Assembly (NCBI GenBank): GCA_905214735.1
Contig: CAJMNI010000003.1
Coordinates: 1 to 64,000 of the forward strand
Length of the DNA: 64,000 nt
Source of the DNA: an uncultured bacterium
Lineage (GTDB): Bacteria > Bacteroidota > Bacteroidia > Bacteroidales > Muribaculaceae
Direction: 5' to 3'
The notes beneath the pieces were generated by a model, which worked only from the letters and a program-made list of their open reading frames with translations, made no database searches and had not been told where the DNA came from. The position numbers and the translations under genes are program-made. Positions 54,650 to 64,000 of this stretch are shown here, in pieces; positions within the stretch are counted from its first letter, which is position 1, and each line of letters opens with the position of its first letter.

Positions 54650-55990
54650 TTACCGTGCCAAAATAATATGCAGAGGATTTTCGGCCGAGGGCTTTATTAG
54701 GGAATGCCTTGACCGCTTGAGGCCGGGAAGCCACAGGATCTTTCCGTCGCGGCGATCGCACATTATCCATTGGCGCCGTTTCTGCTCAATCGAATATTTG
54801 GCATCTTTCATTATCTTGCTGACAAGCTGACGCCCTTTCATTCCGAGCGGTTCAATCATATCCCCCTCCCGCCAATGACGGAATTCTATCTCTCCGGCAG
54901 GGATATCCCCCCAGAATTCATCGTTCCCTTTCGCTTTCATCTCCCGCTTTAGGTCAATAAATGACCCGACAATTGGCGGCAGACTCTCTATGCGGAAGGG
55001 ATGGTCACCATCGGCTCCTTTCGGATTTTCGGCAGCCGGATCTTCAATCGAATCATCTGTGAAGAATCTAAGGGAATCGCGCTGAGTCGCAATGCACCCA
55101 TCTTCGACTCGCCAAATCTTCCCGGGCAGAATATTGCCGCTCGTCAACGTGCGTGCGATCTCTTCGCAAACCGTCGGAGAAGCCCCGTAACGGCTGGCAA
55201 AACGATAGACCGTCCAATCCGGAGAGGCCGATTTCATGACAGCGTCATAAGAGATGGCATCTCCCTGAATCAGCACCTCCTCAATCGAACGGAGCATCCT
55301 CTCTTCTGTCTGCATGCGCATGGCCGTGCGCGCGAGCACACTTCTGATTCCGGGCCAACGCTCTTCGATATCGGGTAGAATCTTATGGCGGATATAATTG
55401 CGCCGGTAATCTATGGAGAGATTGGTGGAATCAGTGACGAAATCCCGGTTGATTTCCCTCAGATATTCCTCTATTTCTGATCTGGAAGTGGAGAGGAGCG
55501 GCCGGAGAATTTCTCCGGTGTCTTCGAGCATTCCGCAAAGTCCGCGCACTCCCGCTCCCCGGAAAAGGTGAAGGAGCAGAGTTTCGGCCTGATCGTCGGA
55601 ATTGTGTGCTACTGCGATCCTCTCGGCTCCCCGCTCGGCCATTATCTCGCGGAAAATGGCATAGCGGGTGTCGCGGCATGCCGTCTCGACCGAACATTTA
55701 TGCTCAGCCTGATAAGCTGCGACATCGACATCGCGCACAATAAGGTTCACGCCACACTGTCGGCATACGTCACGCGTAAACACTTCGTCGCGGTCGCTCT
55801 CTTCCCCTCGCAGATGAAAATTGCAATGCACCGCCGTAACCTCCGCCCCGTCGCTCACAAGGAGCCTGAGCAGCGCCACCGAATCTGCACCGCCACTGAC
55901 CCCGGCCAGCACCTTCCGGACGTCCGCTCTGCCAAGCGATTCCCTGACCCTGTTTTCAAGAATTGCAGAAAGATTCCTTCTCTCTTTCAT
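54650..55990 (-). CDS. tilS: tRNA(Ile)-lysidine synthase
   Basis: Adds lysidine to C34 of tRNA-Ile(CAU), so AUA is read as Ile. PP-loop SGGADS at residues 32-37; CNFHLRGEESDRDE, HNSDDQAET and the segment RRNYIRH are TilS signatures. The C-terminal domain is complete (446 aa). Start is the ATG at 55990; the longer frame starts at a TTG. The leader of about 100 nt contains the 7-nt tandem array and starts from a -7 box at 56094. Convergent with the glycosidase-like gene. Confidence 0.93.
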   Translation of the reverse strand: MKERRNLSAILENRVRESLGRADVRKVLAGVSGGADSVALLRLLVSDGAEVTAVHCNFHLRGEESDRDEVFTRDVCRQCGVNLIVRDVDVAAYQAEHKCSVETACRDTRYAIFREIMAERGAERIAVAHNSDDQAETLLLHLFRGAGVRGLCGMLEDTGEILRPLLSTSRSEIEEYLREINRDFVTDSTNLSIDYRRNYIRHKILPDIEERWPGIRSVLARTAMRMQTEERMLRSIEEVLIQGDAISYDAVMKSASPDWTVYRFASRYGASPTVCEEIARTLTSGNILPGKIWRVEDGCIATQRDSLRFFTDDSIEDPAAENPKGADGDHPFRIESLPPIVGSFIDLKREMKAKGNDEFWGDIPAGEIEFRHWREGDMIEPLGMKGRQLVSKIMKDAKYSIEQKRRQWIMCDRRDGKILWLPGLKRSRHSLIKPSAENPLHIILAR

Positions 55991-56050
55991 AATTTTTTCC
56001 TTTTCCAAGACCGTAAGCCATTACGTCAGGCCAAAGTACTAAGGCTTATA

Positions 56051-56085
56051 ACCTAAAACCTAAAACCTGAAGCCTAAAACCTAAC
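56051..56085. repeat. 7-nt tandem array (5 units) in the tilS leader
   Basis: Five units: ACCTAAA, ACCTAAA, ACCTGAA, GCCTAAA, ACCTAAC. They lie between the predicted tilS transcription start (near 56090) and its ATG (55990). Confidence 0.85.
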
Positions 56086-56093
56086 AACACTTA

Positions 56094-56101
56094 CAAATTT
56101 A
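56094..56101 (-). promoter_or_regulatory. -7 box (TAAATTTG) for tilS
   Basis: Exact consensus; divergent with the rubrerythrin promoter at 56148. The transcript would begin just before the tandem array. Confidence 0.5.
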
Positions 56102-56147
56102 ACCAATTTTTTGTAAATCCCATGTTTTATTTAACGAATAAATTTGC

Positions 56148-56155
56148 TATCTTTG
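56148..56155 (+). promoter_or_regulatory. -7 box (TATCTTTG) for rubrerythrin
   Basis: Exact consensus, leader about 42 nt. The -33 region is T-rich without an exact TTTG. Confidence 0.6.
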
Positions 56156-56200
56156 CAATCCAAAACGAAACATATCCAACAAATAAAATAGAAATAAGAA

Positions 56201-56758
56201 ATGGCAAAGAAATGGATTTGCACCGTATGCGGCTATATCGCAGAAGGTGAAGAAGCACCCGAAAAATGCCCGCAGTGCGGCGCTCCCCGTTCGAAATTCA
56301 AAGAGCTCGATCCCGAAAGCGCTCTTCAGTTCGTAACAGAGCATGAGATCGGCGTAGCCAAAGGCACAGGCGAGGAGATGATCAAAGACCTCAACACTCA
56401 CTTCATGGGCGAATGCACGGAAGTAGGAATGTATCTCGCAATGTCGCGTCAGGCTGACCGCGAGGGTTATCCCGAAATCGCAGAGGCTTTCAAGCGCTAT
56501 GCATGGGAAGAGGCAGAGCACGCCGCCAAGTTTGCCGAGCTCCTCGGTGACATGGTTTGGGACACCAAGACCAACCTCGACAAGCGCATGCACGCTGAGG
56601 CAGGCGCCAACGCCGACAAGATGCGCATCGCCAAAAACGCCAAAGAGGCAGGCCTCGACGCTATCCACGACACAGTTCACGAGATGGCAAAAGACGAAGC
56701 TCGCCACGGTCGCGGTTTCGCAGGTCTCTACGAGCGTTATTTCGGTTCGAAGAAATAA
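56201..56758 (+). CDS. reverse rubrerythrin (N-terminal rubredoxin domain)
   Basis: Diiron peroxidase protecting against peroxide in anaerobes. The rubredoxin-like [Fe(SCys)4] site comes first (C7, C10, C23, C26: CTVCG and CPQCG), then the ferritin-like diiron domain with repeated Glu/His motifs ([30 protein letters not shown]). In classical rubrerythrin the order is opposite. The length of 185 aa is normal. Own promoter and a hairpin end suggest a monocistronic message. Confidence 0.9.
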   Translation: MAKKWICTVCGYIAEGEEAPEKCPQCGAPRSKFKELDPESALQFVTEHEIGVAKGTGEEMIKDLNTHFMGECTEVGMYLAMSRQADREGYPEIAEAFKRYAWEEAEHAAKFAELLGDMVWDTKTNLDKRMHAEAGANADKMRIAKNAKEAGLDAIHDTVHEMAKDEARHGRGFAGLYERYFGSKK

Positions 56759-56785
56759 TGCATCATTCACGCATTTTCTAACCAA

Positions 56786-56820
56786 TGTTCCGCACGCGGG
56801 GTCATCCCGGGTGCGGAACA
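56786..56820 (+). terminator. hairpin after rubrerythrin
   Basis: TGTTCCGCAC / GTGCGGAACA (10 bp) plus four inner pairs (CGGG/CCCG). TTCCGTTTATT follows, a short U-rich tail, so termination is likely but not textbook. Confidence 0.6.
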
Positions 56821-56872
56821 TTCCGTTTATTCTCACCTTATCTAAAAACAGATATCATAAAAACAGATTGAA

Positions 56873-57289
56873 ATGGGAAGAATAATGGCGATTGATTTCG
56901 GCAGGAAGCGCTCCGGCGTGGCCGTTACCGACACGCTCCGGATTGTTGCCAACTCGCTGCCTGCTGTGCGCACATGCGATCTGCTCGACTTTATAAAGGA
57001 TTATTGCAGCCGCGAACCGGTCGATCTCATCCTCATGGGAGAACCGCGCACCATGCGGGGCGAAGAGTCGGAATCGATGCGCTATATAAAACCCTTCTTA
57101 GGACTTCTGCGCCGCGAACTTCCCGAAATGAAAATCGAAATGTGCGACGAACGGTTCACATCCGTCATCGCCCATCGCGAAATGCTCGCCGCCGGCTTCA
57201 AGAAAAGCGACCGCCAGCGCAAAGGTCTCGCCGACGAGATGTCGGCCGTAATCATCCTCAACACCTGGCTCGAAACCCACAATCCCTGA
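56873..57289 (+). CDS. ruvX: Holliday-junction resolvase-like protein (RuvX/YqgF)
   Basis: RNase H-fold protein of 138 aa. Conserved acidic motif MAIDFGRKRSGVAV (D8), the glutamate in LMGEPR and the aspartate in CDERFTS are present. YqgF proteins act in 16S rRNA 5' end maturation and possibly recombination. No clear promoter precedes it, so it may be read through from rubrerythrin past an imperfect terminator. def follows with its own promoter. Confidence 0.88.
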   Translation: MGRIMAIDFGRKRSGVAVTDTLRIVANSLPAVRTCDLLDFIKDYCSREPVDLILMGEPRTMRGEESESMRYIKPFLGLLRRELPEMKIEMCDERFTSVIAHREMLAAGFKKSDRQRKGLADEMSAVIILNTWLETHNP

Positions 57290-57325
57290 CATTCCTCCGA
57301 GATTCCTCCGAGAGGTCTCCCGCGA

Positions 57326-57357
57326 TTTGGTTGTATGCGGAATTTTGAGTAATTTTG
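57326..57357 (+). promoter_or_regulatory. full promoter for def-ettA
   Basis: TTTG (57326-57329), exactly 20 nt, TAATTTTG (57350-57357). Start near 57361, short leader of about 14 nt to the ATG at 57375. Confidence 0.8.
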
Positions 57358-57374
57358 CACAAAATTTCAGCATA

Positions 57375-57932
57375 ATGGTATTACCGGTTTATTTATACGG
57401 TCACCCCGTGCTTCGCAAGGAAGCCGAAGACATAGAATCAGACTATCCCGATCTCGAAAAGCTCATCAAAGACATGTTCGAGACGATGTATTTCACCGAC
57501 GGCGTCGGCCTCGCCGCCCCGCAGATAGGCAAAGCGATCGCCGTGATCGTGATCGACGGTTCGCCGGTGGCCGAAGAATTCCCCGAATGCAAGGACTCCA
57601 AGATGGTCTTCATCAATCCGCAGCTCGAAGTGATCGAGGACGAAGCCCCGGTGTCGAGAGCCGAAGGATGCCTCTCGCTTCCCGGTCTGACGGAAAACGT
57701 GAAGCGCGTGGAGCATATCCGTTTCAACTGGCTTGACGAGAATTTCCAGGAACACGAGCAGGAATTCCGCGGATTCCTCGCCCGCATTATCCAGCATGAA
57801 TACGACCATCTTCTCGGCATGGTCTATACCGACCGCATCTCCCCCATCCGCAAGCAGATGATCCGCAACAAGCTCAACAACATGGCCCGCGGAAAAGTGA
57901 AATGCGACTACAGAACTGTTCACGCTAAATAA
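57375..57932 (+). CDS. def: peptide deformylase
   Basis: Removes the N-terminal formyl group from new proteins. Motifs in order: GVGLAAPQIG (about 43-52), EGCLSLPG with the metal Cys, and QHEYDHLLG with the metal His and catalytic Glu. The length of 185 aa is normal. The ATG at 57375 follows the promoter; the longer frame (57327) starts inside the -33 box. It lies 21 nt before ettA. Confidence 0.95.
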   Translation: MVLPVYLYGHPVLRKEAEDIESDYPDLEKLIKDMFETMYFTDGVGLAAPQIGKAIAVIVIDGSPVAEEFPECKDSKMVFINPQLEVIEDEAPVSRAEGCLSLPGLTENVKRVEHIRFNWLDENFQEHEQEFRGFLARIIQHEYDHLLGMVYTDRISPIRKQMIRNKLNNMARGKVKCDYRTVHAK

Positions 57933-57953
57933 CCACGCCCTAACACATCAATC

Positions 57954-59639
<1,686 letters not shown>

Positions 59640-59640
59640 T

Positions 59641-59686
59641 AGCAAAGCCATGACTTGCCGGCAAACCCATTGCCGGCAGGTTTGCT
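59641..59686 (+). terminator. stem-loop terminator after ettA built on TTGCCGGC repeats
   Basis: Outer pairs AGCAAA-CC / GG-TTTGCT and an inner TTGCCGGCAA / TTGCCGGCA stem, followed by TTATT. A third TTGCCGGC (59690-59697) starts another small hairpin. Confidence 0.55.
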
Positions 59687-59772
59687 TTATTGCCGGCTTC
59701 CGGCTTTATTATATAAAAGATAGATATTATTAAGGTTTATAGGTATTTAAGGTAAAAAAACAGAAACTGCTA

Positions 59773-61464
59773 ATGGATTGGTTTATCGACCTGATCAGGC
59801 CCGGAAACGATTCTCTGGCAAGCACGATTCTCCTCTATTCGTTCGTGATTTTCGCCGGCATCTATCTGGGAAAACTTAAAATTTTCGGTGTGTCGCTCGG
59901 AGTCACGTTCGTGCTCTTTGTCGGCATTCTTCTCGGCCATTTCGGCTATTCGGCCAACGGAGACGTGCTGCATTTTCTCCGCGAGTTCGGACTGATTCTC
60001 TTCATCTTCTCCATCGGTATGCAGGTGGGCCCGGGATTCTTCTCCTCGTTCAAGGAAGGAGGCATCGCCATGAACATGCTCGCCCTGCTCGGCATCGGTC
60101 TCAACGTGGCGATCATGCTCGCCATCTTCTTCATCCAGGGAGGCTCGACCGGCGACACCTCAATAGCGCAGCTTGTGGGCATCATGAGCGGCGCCGTCAC
60201 CAACACCCCCGGACTTGGTGCTGCCCAGCAGGCTTTCCTGCAGGTCAACCCCGGCGGCTACGATGTCAGCCAGCAGATGTCGATGGGTTATGCCGCTGCT
60301 TATCCCCTCGGCGTGGTCGGCATCATCGCCACTATGCTCATCATCAAGAAATGCTTCAAGATCGACACAGAGAAAGAACTCTCCGAACTGGAGCACGATG
60401 AAAAAGATTCGGCGCTCGCAGCTCATTGGGCAACTTTCAAAGTGACCAACGACCTGATCGACGGTCTCGACATGATGAAGCTCCACACCCTGATTTCATG
60501 CAATTATGTGGTGTCGCGCATCGAGCGCCCCGACGGCACGGTAGTGATCCCGACTTCGGCCGACGAGGTTCATGTCGGCGATCTCTGCCTCATCGTCTGC
60601 TCCCAGCCCGACGAGGAGACGTTCACCCGATTCATCGGCCCGATGGTCGAGAAGGAGTGGGAACGCGAAAAAGGCCCGGTAGTATCGCGCCGCATCCTCG
60701 TGACCCGCACGGAATACAACGGTGTGAAACTCGGCTCGCTCCGTCTCCACGCCGCCTACAAGCTCAACGTGACTCGCGTGAACCGCGCCGGACTCGACCT
60801 CGTCGCCTCCGCCGGTCTGCGCCTCCAGATGGGCGACCGCCTGACAGTCGTCGGAAAACTCGAAGACATCAACTCTCTCGCACACCGTCTCGGAAACTCC
60901 ATGAAGCGGCTCAACGAGCCCAACCTCATCACGATGTTCATCGGAATCTTCCTCGGTATTCTCGTCGGAAGCATTCCTCTCCAGTTTCCCGGAATGTCGG
61001 TGCCCATGAAGCTCGGCCTCGCCGGCGGTCCCCTCGTGGTGGCCATCCTGATTTCGGCTTACGGCTCGAAGATCCACCTCGTCACCTACACCAACTTCTC
61101 GGCCAACCTGCTGCTGCGCGAGATAGGAATCTGCCTCTTCCTCGCATCGGTCGGCATCGCCGCCGGAAAAGACTTCGCCCAGACCGTATTCAACGTGAGA
61201 GGTGCTATCTGGGTCGGATATGGAGCCATCATCACGATTGTTCCCCTCGTGGTGGTCGGTATTGTGGCCCGCGCAAAATACAAACTCAATTATTTCTCCA
61301 TCTGCGGTATGATGAGCGGTAGCTACACCGATCCCCCGGCTCTTGCCTACGCCAACAAGACCGCCAACAACGACGCTCCCGCCGTGGCATACTCCACAGT
61401 CTATCCTCTCTCGATGTTCATGCGCGTGATCGCCGCCCAGGTGATTATCCTCTGCTTCATGTAG
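59773..61464 (+). CDS. AspT/YidE-type transporter with central TrkA-C domains
   Basis: Inner-membrane protein of 563 aa from the aspartate:alanine exchanger family. Two AspT-like membrane domains (about 15-200 and 385-563), each holding a conserved repeat (GIMSGAVTNTPGLGAAQ, then GMMSGSYTDPPALAYA), flank two TrkA-C-like ligand-binding domains (about 215-375). The substrate is unknown; aspartate:alanine, or other carboxylates, is a guess. It is a single-gene unit with a strong terminator. Confidence 0.82.
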   Translation: MDWFIDLIRPGNDSLASTILLYSFVIFAGIYLGKLKIFGVSLGVTFVLFVGILLGHFGYSANGDVLHFLREFGLILFIFSIGMQVGPGFFSSFKEGGIAMNMLALLGIGLNVAIMLAIFFIQGGSTGDTSIAQLVGIMSGAVTNTPGLGAAQQAFLQVNPGGYDVSQQMSMGYAAAYPLGVVGIIATMLIIKKCFKIDTEKELSELEHDEKDSALAAHWATFKVTNDLIDGLDMMKLHTLISCNYVVSRIERPDGTVVIPTSADEVHVGDLCLIVCSQPDEETFTRFIGPMVEKEWEREKGPVVSRRILVTRTEYNGVKLGSLRLHAAYKLNVTRVNRAGLDLVASAGLRLQMGDRLTVVGKLEDINSLAHRLGNSMKRLNEPNLITMFIGIFLGILVGSIPLQFPGMSVPMKLGLAGGPLVVAILISAYGSKIHLVTYTNFSANLLLREIGICLFLASVGIAAGKDFAQTVFNVRGAIWVGYGAIITIVPLVVVGIVARAKYKLNYFSICGMMSGSYTDPPALAYANKTANNDAPAVAYSTVYPLSMFMRVIAAQVIILCFM

Positions 61465-61515
61465 GCGTGATGAATCGGAGATAAGCAAAGAATGAGAAAT
61501 ATCCAATATCGGCAT

Positions 61516-61549
61516 AAAAAGCCGGAGGCCGGAAGGTCTCCGGCTTTTT
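61516..61549 (+). terminator. intrinsic terminator after the AspT-type gene
   Basis: GCCGGAG (61521-61527), 10-nt loop, CTCCGGC (61538-61544), then TTTTT; AAAAA precedes the stem. Confidence 0.9.
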
Positions 61550-61606
61550 ATTGCCGGTCTATTTACGGGCTTATTAGAAAACAGACTGCCAAAATTCAGC
61601 CATTTT

Positions 61607-61637
61607 TTTGACGTGTCGGAATTTTTTATTACTTTTG
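61607..61637 (+). promoter_or_regulatory. promoter for rho
   Basis: TTTG (61607-61610), 19 nt, TACTTTTG (61630-61637). Start inferred near 61641. Confidence 0.7.
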
Positions 61638-61640
61638 CAT

Positions 61641-61984
61641 TCAGAAAAGGGCAACAGCCGGCAGAATTGATTTTTCAGAACAGTCTGCCATCCGAGCGAC
61701 GCCCTGCCTTAATGGTTTGCAATTCTATTTTCATCCTTTCGATTTAGCAAGCCGAAGATTCAAAAATCCAAAGAGCGGAAGCCAAGGCTTCATCGCAGAT
61801 TCCACCTCCCCTTTACGAAACCGTCTCAAGCTTTCACGCATATTTTTGTGCGGTTTCCCCACCTTTGAAATCTCTGCGATCCCCAACAAAACATCCCGTT
61901 TCATCGTTTTAACAACGTGCGAACTTTTTCATTAAGTGATGCTGTGGCTCCCTCTTTCAAAAAAATCACAAGACCCTAAAGATT
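61641..61984 (+). promoter_or_regulatory. long C-rich leader of rho
   Basis: About 345 nt with no gene. Counting 61801-61920 by eye gives 41 C against 15 G, the C-over-G bias of Rho-utilisation sites. A mini-ORF of 11 codons (61712-61747) and a TTG-started frame (61717-61935) exist but show no coding character. Autogenous control by Rho is inferred. Confidence 0.5.
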
Positions 61985-63988
61985 ATGCAGAGTTTTGAAG
62001 AATTGATGTCCATGCCCGACGAGCAGCTCAATGAGCTCGCCGAGTCGATGGGCATGAAGAAAAGCTCCTCCTTCAGCAAAGAGGATATAGCTTATTACAT
62101 CATCGACAACGCGTCGGCGCAGGCAGCCAAAGAGGAAGTTGCCAAATTGAAACCGCGGGCCACCCGCGAGCGCAAACCCCGCGCCAAAAAAGCCGATACC
62201 GGCAAATCCGTGAACGACACAAACCCGTCGGAAGCCGCACCGGCCGAGAATGCACCGGCCGAAGCGGAGGCCAAGCCGCGCCGCGGCCGCAAGCCTAAAG
62301 CAAAGGTGGCCGAAGAGGCTGAGGCAGCTCCTGCCGCAGAAGCTCCCGCCGAGGAGGCTGCGCCGGCTCCCGCTCCCGCCAAAAGGGGCCGCAAACCGAA
62401 AGTAAAACCCGAACAGGCCCTGCTCCCTTTCAGCGACGAATTGCTCCCGGCAGTCCCGGAAAGCAATCCCGCCCCGGCCGCTCAGCCTGAGCCTCAGCAA
62501 CCCGTTCAGCAGGCCGAGAATATTCCCGCTCCGGTGCAGACGGAAGAACCCCGGGCCGCCATCCAGCCTGCAGCCAAAGAGCAGGCGCCGGCTCCCAGGC
62601 AGGAGAAACAGCGCCAGAGCAAGGAGAAACCCTCTCTCGATTCTTTCTTCTCATCGGCCAAAGGGAAAACGTTCACTCCCCGTTCGCAGCAACAGATAAA
62701 GGAGGCCGAGATCGCCGCCGCCGTCGCCCCGATCATCATCGCAGATCCCGACGTGCAGCAGGTGCTCCAGAATCCGAAGCAACAGAAACATCTCACCAAG
62801 AAGCAGCGGATGCAGCAGCGCCAGCTCCAGAATCAGGCCAACGCCCGCCAGCCCGAGACAAGCTTCGACCTCAACGGTATCCTCACTGCCTCGGGTGTGC
62901 TCGAAATAATGAACGAGGGGCATGGATTCCTCCGCTCCCCCGACTATAATTTCCTCTCCAGTCCCGACGACGTCTATGTCACCAAGGAGCAGATCCGCGA
63001 TCTCGGTCTGAAAACGGGCGACGTTGTGGAAGGCGGCATCCGTCCGCCACGCCCCGGTGAAAAATATTATCCCCTCTGTCAGGTGATCTCGGTCAACGGG
63101 CTTCCGCCCCACGTGATCCGCGACCGCGTACCCTTCGAGCACCTCGTGCCCCTCTTCCCCAACGAGAAATTCAACCTCACCAAGGGACCTCACGCCAACA
63201 TCTCCACCCGAGTGGTCGACATGTTCGCTCCCATCGGCAAAGGACAGCGCGCCCTGATTGTGGCTCCTCCCAAAACAGGTAAGACAATCCTGCTCAAGGA
63301 TATCGCCAACGCCATCGCCGACAATCATCCCGACACCCACATCATCATGCTCCTCATCGACGAGCGCCCCGAGGAGGTGACCGACATGAGCCGCAGCGTG
63401 AAGGCCGAGGTGATCGCCTCGACATTCGACGAGCCCGCCGACCGCCATGTCAAGATCGCCGGCCTTGTGCTCGAAAAGGCGAAACGCCTCGTGGAGAGCG
63501 GTCACGACGTGGTGATCATGCTCGACTCGATCACCCGCCTCGCCCGCGCCTACAACACCGTTTCCCCCGCTTCTGGCAAAATCCTCTCCGGTGGTGTCGA
63601 CGCAAACGCCCTCCAGCGACCGAAACGCTTCTTCGGCGCTGCCCGTAACATCGAAAACGGCGGTTCGCTCACAATCATCGCCACAGCCCTCACCGAAACA
63701 AGCTCAAAGATGGACGAGGTGATCTTCGAGGAATTCAAGGGAACAGGCAACATGGAGCTCCAGCTCGACCGCAAACTCTCCAACAAGCGCATTTTCCCGG
63801 CTGTCGACATCATCGCATCCTCAACACGCCGCGACGACCTTCTCCTCCCGCAGGAGACGCTCAACCGAATGTGGATTCTCCGCAACTATCTCTCCGACAT
63901 GAACTCCGTGGAAGCCATGGACTTCATCAAGAAGAGAATGGAAATGACAAGGAGCAACGAAGAACTCCTCGTGACTATGGACCGTTGA
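61985..63988 (+). CDS. rho: transcription termination factor Rho with disordered insertion
   Basis: Hexameric RNA helicase of 667 aa that ends transcription. The N-terminal helical Rho domain (about 1-45) is followed by a disordered segment (about 50-290) rich in Ala, Pro, Lys, Glu and Gln, with two RGRKPK motifs (100-105 and 134-139). The RNA-binding cold-shock-like domain follows ([20 protein letters not shown]), then the ATPase with Walker A APPKTGKT (about 427-434), [15 protein letters not shown] and the closing [11 protein letters not shown]. The long insertion is typical of Bacteroidota; in B. thetaiotaomicron it has been linked to phase separation. The gene ends 12 nt before the window edge. 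Confidence 0.95.
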   Translation: MQSFEELMSMPDEQLNELAESMGMKKSSSFSKEDIAYYIIDNASAQAAKEEVAKLKPRATRERKPRAKKADTGKSVNDTNPSEAAPAENAPAEAEAKPRRGRKPKAKVAEEAEAAPAAEAPAEEAAPAPAPAKRGRKPKVKPEQALLPFSDELLPAVPESNPAPAAQPEPQQPVQQAENIPAPVQTEEPRAAIQPAAKEQAPAPRQEKQRQSKEKPSLDSFFSSAKGKTFTPRSQQQIKEAEIAAAVAPIIIADPDVQQVLQNPKQQKHLTKKQRMQQRQLQNQANARQPETSFDLNGILTASGVLEIMNEGHGFLRSPDYNFLSSPDDVYVTKEQIRDLGLKTGDVVEGGIRPPRPGEKYYPLCQVISVNGLPPHVIRDRVPFEHLVPLFPNEKFNLTKGPHANISTRVVDMFAPIGKGQRALIVAPPKTGKTILLKDIANAIADNHPDTHIIMLLIDERPEEVTDMSRSVKAEVIASTFDEPADRHVKIAGLVLEKAKRLVESGHDVVIMLDSITRLARAYNTVSPASGKILSGGVDANALQRPKRFFGAARNIENGGSLTIIATALTETSSKMDEVIFEEFKGTGNMELQLDRKLSNKRIFPAVDIIASSTRRDDLLLPQETLNRMWILRNYLSDMNSVEAMDFIKKRMEMTRSNEELLVTMDR

Positions 63989-64000
63989 TCCGTCATAACA

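Noticed and set aside
61717..61935. A 72-codon frame in the rho leader
   Set aside because: It begins at a TTG, has no family resemblance and lies in a C-rich leader better explained as untranslated RNA.

Overview
This window is chromosomal DNA from a member of the phylum Bacteroidota, order Bacteroidales. A gut Muribaculaceae-type genome is my best guess, but that is inference from gene content and style. The evidence is as follows: promoters of the Bacteroidota form TTTG-N19-21-TAnnTTTG; A/T-rich leaders in place of Shine-Dalgarno sites; a Rho factor with a long disordered insertion; Omp28-type and type IX secretion (T9SS) sorting-domain proteins; PF13568-type outer-membrane barrels; an OstA/SurA outer-membrane assembly block; and a BioG-BioC fusion. 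I see no rRNA, tRNA, CRISPR array, insertion sequence, phage or integron. The DNA is densely packed and almost entirely ordinary chromosomal genes.

Layout. (1) 0.1-2.7 kb, minus strand: two small outer-membrane barrels, a SufT/MIP18-type Fe-S assembly factor and LpxH (lipid A synthesis). (2) 2.8-9.2 kb, plus: priA followed closely by bioA-bioF-bioGC (biotin). (3) 9.3-11.3 kb, minus: a 3-amino-sugar nucleotide module with two QdtA/FdtA-like cupins and an FdtB-like aminotransferase. (4) 11.4-20.2 kb, plus: an envelope cluster with a TlpA-like thioredoxin, an outer-membrane barrel, two Omp28-like proteins, a T9SS-tail protein, a porin and an inner-membrane Gate-domain protein. (5) 20.2-23.5 kb, minus: copper ATPase CopA and an AraC-family regulator. 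(6) 23.6-29.0 kb, plus: B12-dependent ribonucleotide reductase and a DPE2-type 4-alpha-glucanotransferase. (7) 29.0-43.5 kb, minus: mutL, an OstA-like protein and three SurA/PpiD-like proteins, recQ, and the tig-clpP-clpX proteostasis group. (8) 43.7-50.0 kb, minus: yicC-gmk-nadD-DUF5063-M18 aminopeptidase, a small HTH protein, and phosphoglucomutase. (9) 50.1-54.6 kb, plus: a flavin reductase, PBP1A, and a secreted glycosidase-like protein. (10) 54.6-56.0 kb, minus: tilS. (11) 56.2-64.0 kb, plus: reverse rubrerythrin, ruvX, def, ettA, an AspT-type transporter, and rho.

The genes are tightly coupled: ATGA or TAATG overlaps join bioA/bioF/bioGC, the cupins and fdtB, gmk/nadD, DUF5063/M18 and PBP1A/glycosidase. 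Many starts had to be moved to the first plausible ATG (or GTG/TTG), using signal peptides, promoters and terminators as guides.

The most interesting signals are these. The envelope cluster at 11.5-17.7 kb has a cysteine pair in every product. Short tandem-word arrays with periods of 7, 9, 13 and 21 nt sit just upstream of four unrelated start codons. A 15-bp perfect stem and a palindrome lie between tig and clpP. MutL has eroded C-terminal endonuclease motifs. Rho has AT-hook-like motifs in its disordered insertion and a long C-rich leader. I found no single clear novel defence or mobile system.
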